Origin: Rodentolepis nana
Taxonomy: Eukaryota; Platyhelminthes; Cestoda; Cyclophyllidea; Hymenolepididae
Length of the DNA: 11,697 nt
Reading direction: 5' to 3'
Assembly (NCBI GenBank): GCA_900617975.1
Contig: UZAE01001745.1
Location: forward strand, 1-11,697
The translations under genes and the position numbers were made by a program. This document shows positions 7,625 to 11,697 of this stretch, one piece after another. The notes under the pieces are model-generated. The model worked only from the letters and a program-made list of their open reading frames with translations. It had not been told where the DNA came from and did not search any database. Every line of letters begins with the position of its first letter. The first letter of the stretch is position 1.

Positions 7625-8838
7625 TGTTCGAGTTTCTCCCATTGAGTGAGATTATCAAATGAACTAGGTCTATAATAGATTGCGTTTATGATAAACGCTT
7701 TTGGTCTATGGTTTTAATATGGGAATGTATTGTTTCCTTAACCCTCAATACGAATAACGAAACTAACTCTAGAAAATTCATATTCATCGTTTTCACAATT
7801 TTCATATTTGAGGCAGAAATTTTGATTGCATCATAAATGTTTTGCTAATTGATTTAAGAATCAAATGTTTACTTCCAAAAATGCGGTCAAACCTTCTCTA
7901 ACAACGGAGTCAGACAATGGCCAAGGCGGGGGAGGGGGGGGGGACACAATTGCCTAGTGTTGTTTTTCCTACCTCCCATCATCTTAGGCATTCATTGGGT
8001 ACTTGTTTTCTTATCAAATCTTTTAGTCAGTTTTCTTTTAGATGGGCCATTTATTGATGCTTAAGGCTGTAGTGGGCATAAAAGTACATTCTGCCTTGGA
8101 GCCACTTGTTGATCACCTCTGACTGCCCAATTGCCAACTAATGACCGATTTGTTTGTGTACGAAGCGGGGGAGGGGGGGGGGGTGTTAAAAAATCAATTT
8201 CAATTATCTAACACTCATGGTAGATTACATCTGAACACCCTTTTCTCATGAATTAAACCAAAGATCATACTTGCCCGTCACTTAAGTTTCATCTGCAATT
8301 TCCATTTCTCCTTGCGTTAAATTTGTGGCAATAAAGACGCGGAGTGCGGAGAAGCAAAAAGGTCAATTAAATGTTCGATTTAAATTCAGTGCGATTTCGG
8401 GGATAAATTTGAACACAAATTATTTATGTCAATTGTCTCGCATTGTACCAGATGAGAGAAGTTGAAAAAATTAGTAACCCCATCACAGATGTATCGCTAG
8501 TGCAATAGGAAGAACATTTGAATTTTAATATTCCCCTATTTCAAGGATTTCACTTCCCTAACATTTTACTCTATTTGTCACACCAGTACCTTCTTCGTTT
8601 TCTAGGCGCATGCGAATATTTTAATTAGTTATGCTGAATCTCTAAAGTATATTCGCATTCTATCAATATTATCGATTTTACAACACACTTAATTGGCTGA
8701 TACTTGTACTTAGTTTCCCTAACAAGTGACGCAAATATGCAAGCCAATGTTGGGTCTAGTTTGCTAGTAAAAACAGCTGATATGACTCACTGTTTATAGG
8801 ATTGGGCTTGCTAAAAGTAGAAGTAAACGAATGAGAGC
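7625..8838. other. AT-rich non-coding stretch with two G-tracts
   Basis: No gene was recognised. Two similar G-rich motifs stand out: GCGGGGGA followed by ten G (7927-7943), and GCGGGGGA followed by eleven G (8166-8183). The rest is ordinary AT-rich sequence without repeats seen elsewhere in the window. Confidence 0.5.
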
Positions 8839-8846
8839 TATAAATA
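8839..8846 (+). promoter_or_regulatory. Possible TATA box TATAAATA for gene B
   Basis: TATAAATAG is a full match to the animal TATA consensus. It lies about 30 bases before the pyrimidine-rich segment around 8868-8875, the usual spacing to a start site. Downstream there is no ATG before the candidate donor at 8898, and the first ATG of the exon at 9176-9281 has a good context, so the site fits a promoter for gene B. TATA-like words are common in AT-rich DNA. Confidence 0.28.
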
Positions 8847-8869
8847 GCACATACCTACTTCTGTACCAG

Positions 8870-8897
8870 CTTTGTTTCAACTTTGGCTGTCCTGCAA
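8870..8897 (+). other. Candidate 5' exon of gene B (untranslated or 28-base micro-exon)
   Basis: The stretch lies between a possible acceptor or start site (TGTACCAG, ending 8869) and a donor (GCAA then GTAGGT, from 8898). As the first exon behind the TATA box it would be untranslated, since it has no ATG. As an internal exon in phase 0 it would read L-C-F-N-F-G-C-P-A and end in phase 1, which fits the exon at 9176. Both readings are conjecture. Confidence 0.15.
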
Positions 8898-9175
8898 GTA
8901 GGTGATGTCTACTCCACTATAAGTAGTAGCTTTGTGTGAGCAAATGTTTTGAGAGTTATCTACGTCCATATATTTATATTTAGTACTCACTTCAGTATTC
9001 TGAAAATGCATGATTAAGTTGAAAGGTTGTATGTACAAAGAGTTAATACCACTCAGTATGCTTTGGCTAAAAATGGTACCTTTTTCTTAAGCAACAATCC
9101 ATGAATGCCAATTGGTGGGGTTTTTCGAATTCATTAAATGCGATAGATCAGATCCTATTCGTGACTAAATTGCAG

Positions 9176-9281
9176 GCTTTCATCGTTTGTTCGTTTTACA
9201 AGAAGTGGCAATTCCTACTTCTGCAACCATGTTTACTACGGACAGTCGCCATCCACTCGTTTGCCATTTCTTAAATCGTTC
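9176..9281 (+). CDS. Candidate exon of gene B with possible start codon at 9229
   Basis: The stretch runs from an acceptor (ACTAAATTGCAG, ending 9175, with a nearby branch-point-like CTAA) to a strong donor (GTGAGT at 9282-9287). The first ATG in it is at 9229, in the context CAACCATGT. From there the frame reads M-F-T-T-D-S-R-H-P-L-V-C-H-F-L-N-R and ends two bases into a codon. The same frame is open back to the acceptor. One other frame is open over the whole stretch and the third stops only near its end, so openness alone proves little. Support comes from the next exon, whose only open frame is exactly the one required by this ending. The product is unknown; there is no signal peptide or membrane segment. 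Confidence 0.35.
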
Positions 9282-9470
9282 GTGAGTTTCATGACCCAAC
9301 AAATGAACTTGCATTTTCGATTGATAGCTGGTAAAAGTTTTTTTGTTATATCTTCGTATATACTTCTACGATCTTTCACTTCCTTTGTACTCGAATAACA
9401 GGCGTTTAAGTCGCATAACGTACTAATATCTTGACACTTTCAACGACACATTCATTCTACCTGTTTGTAG

Positions 9471-9518
9471 TCCTGACTTAGATATGATCCTCGAGTATAT
9501 GCTTCCGGGAGTAGCTAT
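9471..9518 (+). CDS. Candidate exon 3 of gene B (48 bases)
   Basis: A good acceptor (pyrimidine-rich, ending TTTGTAG at 9470) and a strong donor (CTAT then GTGAGT, from 9519) frame 48 bases. Two frames hit stops at once (TGA or TAG). The remaining frame needs two bases from the previous exon, which the 9176-9281 exon supplies, giving Ser at the junction. It then reads P-D-L-D-M-I-L-E-Y-M-L-P-G-V-A and ends with AT, again two bases into a codon. The intron before it is 189 bases. The residue mix is protein-like; no family was recognised. Confidence 0.38.
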
Positions 9519-9613
9519 GTGAGTATTCTTCAGTGGATATCAGCATATTTGGCATCTTAAATTTTGGCTGGGATGTTGACATAACTCAGGTTATATCCAA
9601 AAATAGTTCATTT

Positions 9614-9685
9614 GCGGTAGTTTAACGGTCAACGTGCGCACTAACAGTATCAGAGACTGTGGGTTTTAATGAATATTTATGTCGT
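9614..9685 (+). repeat. Degraded tRNA-like (tRNA-derived SINE head?) fragment
   Basis: GCGGTAGTTTAACGG contains a full match to the internal Pol III A box (TAGTTTAACGG, 9618-9628). About 33 bases beyond it comes GAGACTGTGGGTTTTAATGA, which resembles a B box that has lost its central C and purine. The spacing is close to that of tRNA genes. No intact cloverleaf could be drawn, so this is at best a decayed tRNA-derived repeat, not a working tRNA gene. Confidence 0.3.
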
Positions 9686-10185
9686 GGTGGAGAGGCGTGC
9701 CTGGATGTGACTTTGTAATCATAGGAACTTCAGTCTAATATTTCTTTCCCCAAGTTGAGTGATGGACGATATTCCTCCCTTATGAGCCAACGTCTGGTTG
9801 TTGAGTCTACACCTTGTTCTACAATTGTAACCAATGTTTACCTTGGCATTTTCAGTTAGAGGCGTAGACCACATCACATCAAATCGCATAAAGACGAAGG
9901 CACATTATCGGGGTTGTCATGCCGTAAAAGCGGTACTGACTCTTTGATTAATTTTTTTGATAAAAAAACAACATTGAAGTTTTAAGCTGTTTACTTTTAC
10001 TTTATTAGCTTGTCCGAAAAAGAAGTGAGTCCTACCTTTACAGCCAGAACCAAAGTCATATGCAATTACGAAAAAAGGGGAATTACCATTATGTTTGCAG
10101 CATCTTGAATGGATGACTCACAATGCCTGTACTTTTTTTGCCCAAACCACCACTTTTGTCACAAATTTTGCTGTGGATGTTGAAA

Positions 10186-10255
10186 GGTTTCGAACCCTGG
10201 GTCTCCATTAAATCTTACATTTTTTGGTTACGTCAATTGCTATGAGCGTAATAGC
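10186..10255 (-). repeat. Second tRNA-like fragment, minus strand
   Basis: On the minus strand GAGACCCAGGGTTCGAAACC carries a perfect B box (GGTTCGAAACC, 10196-10186) in a context typical of tRNA and tRNA-derived SINEs. Upstream on that strand the expected A box is only loosely recognisable near GCTATTACGCTCATAGC. The GAGAC-x-x-x-GGGTT arrangement is shared with 9650-9665, so the two may be decayed copies of one family. Confidence 0.25.
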
Positions 10256-10529
10256 TAATTATCAAGAGTTGAAGTACCTTAGTTGAAGCTAAAAATAGTA
10301 TCATGTTGCCTCTGCTTCTTGACCTAAACGTAAAGGAGGCCTAGATTTCTAGTTCGTGTCCACTCCGCATTGAATCTTATCAAACGATAGGAATGCATTT
10401 TTGATTGGACTTGATTGTGGGAGTGAGTCATAATAACCTATGCATGCGATAAAAATAGCGACGATTGTGGACGGCGTCTTTGCTTGCAAAAATCCTACGC
10501 GCGCACAAGCCCATTGACTCATGTACCAA

Positions 10530-10551
10530 GCATTCTGCACGCATTCTGCAC
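10530..10551 (+). repeat. Short tandem duplication, 11-base unit twice
   Basis: GCATTCTGCAC occurs twice in immediate succession and is followed by a partial third unit (GCAT). It is a small replication-slippage product with no visible function. Confidence 0.75.
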
Positions 10552-10617
10552 GCATATTGCTTGCAAGTCACTTTCTTCTGACGTGCTAATTATGCCATCT
10601 CTTATTTCCACTCATAG

Positions 10618-10657
10618 ACATGAGGATATGATCGGATTGCTCTCACAGCTTACGTAA
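10618..10657 (+). CDS. Candidate terminal exon of gene B
   Basis: A very good acceptor (CTCTTATTTCCACTCATAG, ending 10617) precedes this stretch. Two frames contain early TGA codons; the one remaining frame needs two bases from the previous exon, exactly what 9471-9518 leaves, giving Ile at the junction. It continues H-E-D-M-I-G-L-L-S-Q-L-T and stops at TAA (10655-10657). With the ATG at 9229 the protein would be 46 residues. Alternatively a donor GTAATT at 10654 could splice onward, for instance to an acceptor before 10896 followed by R-L-Q-V-M-V-R-E-I-L-V, which is also in phase. No clear poly(A) hexamer follows the TAA closely. The protein is unknown. Confidence 0.35.
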
Positions 10658-11014
10658 TTAATATAGTTATCAATGGCCTATTAAGGTGTAAAACGATCAC
10701 TAACTTGAATTCTTTGTGGATTTTCGGCTTGGGATTTGTAGCATTATTAACGCTAAAGGCCATTCAGTTATCATAACTAGGTTGGGGCTATAAGGTGTGC
10801 GCAAAATTTAACGAAGTCCTATTCATTTTTAGTCAATATACACGTTATGTACATCTACTTCTCAATGCTTTAAAGATTTTTAGACGTTTACAGGTGATGG
10901 TCCGTGAAATCCTAGTCAGATTAATGTGTGTATTTCATTCAAGTCTTTTAATTTACGCTTATGTACCTCCCTTTTCAAGAGACATATCTATGCTTTCTTT
11001 TTTTGCCTTCCGAA
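10658..11014. other. AT-rich spacer
   Basis: No feature was recognised beyond the possible acceptor before 10896. An 87-codon open stretch at 10795-11058 and an overlapping 124-codon one at 10926-11300 both run from this spacer into repeat copy 4 and are not conserved with the other copies, so they are not called. Confidence 0.45.
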
Positions 11015-11029
11015 ATCTATTTATCATAT
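11015..11029. repeat. Target-site duplication of copy 4, left
   Basis: ATCTATTTATCATAT occurs here and, identically, at 11352-11366, directly bounding repeat copy 4. A 15-base perfect duplication is typical of LINE-mediated insertion and unlike the 4-6 bases left by LTR elements or the TA left by mariner. Confidence 0.8.
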
Positions 11030-11351
11030 ATTTATATATCATATGGCGGGCGTTTTGATAATTATTATAAGCCCTTTAGTTGACTTCAGGCTTCACAGAG
11101 GGAAGAAACATCAAAGTGAAAAAAGTGGAGAGGGGAGAGGGAACAGAAGAGTGTTTCAAAGATGTAAAAGAGACAGACACAAAGTTAGAGAAAATGGTAA
11201 GGTGAGTACTGTGGTAGGGGTCGAATATGACATGCAGTGGGGTGATGGTAGTTTGGAGTCAGAAGTCAACCGTCAGTTAATAGACTGTTTTGCCATATAA
11301 GTCTACGTTACCCAGGGTGCACCACGTGGAGGTAAGTCTATTGCACACCCC
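11030..11351 (-). repeat. SINE-like retroposon, copy 4 (apparently full length)
   Basis: Inverted relative to copy 1, this copy has its A/T-rich tail at the left (11030-11042) and its head at the right, ending GCACACCCC. It is bounded by the 15-base duplication, so its 322 bases define the full unit: a head beginning GGGGTGTGCAATAGACTTACC, the palindromic CCACGTGGTGCACC, the TTCGACC motif, the pyrimidine-rich centre and the A/T-rich tail. Head bases 11311-11338 match copies 1 and 2 without change. It carries donor-like GTGAGT (11202-11207) and GTAAGT (11332-11337) on the + strand. The open frame 10926-11300 crossing it is fortuitous; copies 1 to 3 break it. Confidence 0.88.
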
Positions 11352-11366
11352 ATCTATTTATCATAT
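11352..11366. repeat. Target-site duplication of copy 4, right
   Basis: This is the second copy of ATCTATTTATCATAT, following the head of copy 4 without a gap. It fixes the 5' boundary of the family at base 11351. Confidence 0.8.
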
Positions 11367-11670
11367 GGTTAAGCCTTTGTTAACCAGCAGAATAAAGCCT
11401 GTTCATACCAGCGTGCAATTCACCTGAAGTGCAACTTTTTAGCGAAATTGGCCGAGTATTATACGTCAAAATGGAAATACCATTCTATGAAATATGATTT
11501 CTTTCGATCAGTGTTGCTGTTCGCGCTTATTTTTTTCGAATCACGTTCCCCAAATACCTTAAAAATTTACTTTCATACTAATACCGAGTGGGTGCACTTC
11601 TAATTTAAAAATAACCCGCGTCTGTTTGCTGCGGTACGGTTTCACTGAAAATTCCTGTCTTGGTGACGCC
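11367..11670. other. Spacer, possible upstream region of gene C
   Basis: It begins with a small hairpin (GGTTAA, seven bases, TTAACC at 11367-11385). A TTTAAAAATA sequence near 11604 could be a TATA-like element. The last 60 bases become G+C-richer towards the ATG at 11671. Nothing else was recognised. Confidence 0.35.
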
Positions 11671-11697
11671 ATGGGAGGCGAGCTCTTGACCTTGAAA
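11671..11697 (+). CDS. Possible 5' end of gene C, truncated by window end
   Basis: The ATG at 11671 sits in a near-ideal animal initiation context (GACGCCATGGG) in a locally G+C-rich stretch. Nine codons are visible before the window ends: M-G-G-E-L-L-T-L-K. They suggest the start of a coding exon, but nine codons cannot establish it. No family can be named. Confidence 0.25.

Larger units (their letters stand above)
9519..10617 (+). other. Probable intron of gene B with tRNA-like fragments
   Basis: This 1.1-kb stretch holds two degraded tRNA-like pieces (9614-9685 on + and about 10180-10255 on -) and a segment at 9859-9887 resembling 2877-2902. A strong acceptor before 10009 opens a frame (C, then L-S-E-K-E-V-S-P...) to TGA at 10106-10108. 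That frame is also phase-compatible with the exon at 9471-9518 and could be an alternative last exon; a GTGAGT donor occurs at 10025. An 11-base tandem duplication lies at 10530-10551. Confidence 0.35.

Noticed and set aside
10926..11300. 124-codon open frame, the longest in the window
   Set aside because: It starts in AT-rich spacer, crosses the target-site duplication and runs through repeat copy 4 antisense. The corresponding frames of copies 1, 2 and 3 are broken by stops and a one-base shift, so it is not a conserved protein.
1..11697. Bacterial-type systems, CRISPR arrays, rRNA genes, phage genes or a multi-gene novel system
   Set aside because: There are no long coding frames, ribosome-binding patterns, regularly spaced repeats or rRNA-like sequences. 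The window is ordinary eukaryotic repeat-rich DNA.

Overview
This is eukaryotic nuclear DNA, most likely from an invertebrate animal. It is AT-rich and gene-sparse. There is no long open reading frame, no bacterial-type operon and no CRISPR array. What can be recognised is interspersed retroposon copies, a decayed mariner transposon and a few short exon-like pieces bounded by GT-AG splice signals. The lineage cannot be fixed from the window; small exons in repeat-filled introns would suit a flatworm, mollusc or similar genome, but that is only an impression.

Repeats dominate. Four copies of one roughly 300-bp SINE-like family lie at 1-314 (+), 3304-3624 (-), 7348-7624 (+) and 11030-11351 (-). 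Copy 4 is bounded by a perfect 15-bp target-site duplication. Copy 3 lacks the head and ends in an (AATA)n tail. The first ~45 bp of the family is far better conserved than the rest, carries overlapping palindromes and, read antisense, a consensus splice donor. At 3845-4367 lies a mariner-type transposase relic with a recognisable helix-turn-helix and C-terminal motif, broken by two frame changes, an internal deletion and a stop.

Two possible spliced genes lie on the + strand, both below normal ORF-calling size. Gene A: an exon at 837-932, with candidate 3' ends at 1660-1758 (ATTAAA after the stop) or at 7197-7283 (canonical AATAAA 26 bases after the stop); the repeats at 3.3-4.4 kb would then be intronic. 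Gene B: a TATA box at 8839-8846, then exons at about 8870-8897, 9176-9281, 9471-9518 and 10618-10657, whose reading phases agree across the junctions. At the extreme right a strong Kozak ATG at 11671 may begin a third gene that leaves the window. None of these proteins was recognised as a known family, and all need transcript evidence.

By region: 1-836 repeat plus intron-like DNA; 837-3260 gene A exon, alternative ends and a GC-richer block of unknown nature; 3261-4600 repeat copy 2 and mariner relic; 4600-7340 intron-like DNA with two weak exon candidates; 7348-8838 repeat copy 3 and G-tract DNA; 8839-10657 gene B; 10658-11697 spacer, repeat copy 4 and the possible gene C start. I found no convincing evidence of a novel multi-gene system; the retroposon family is the most notable item.
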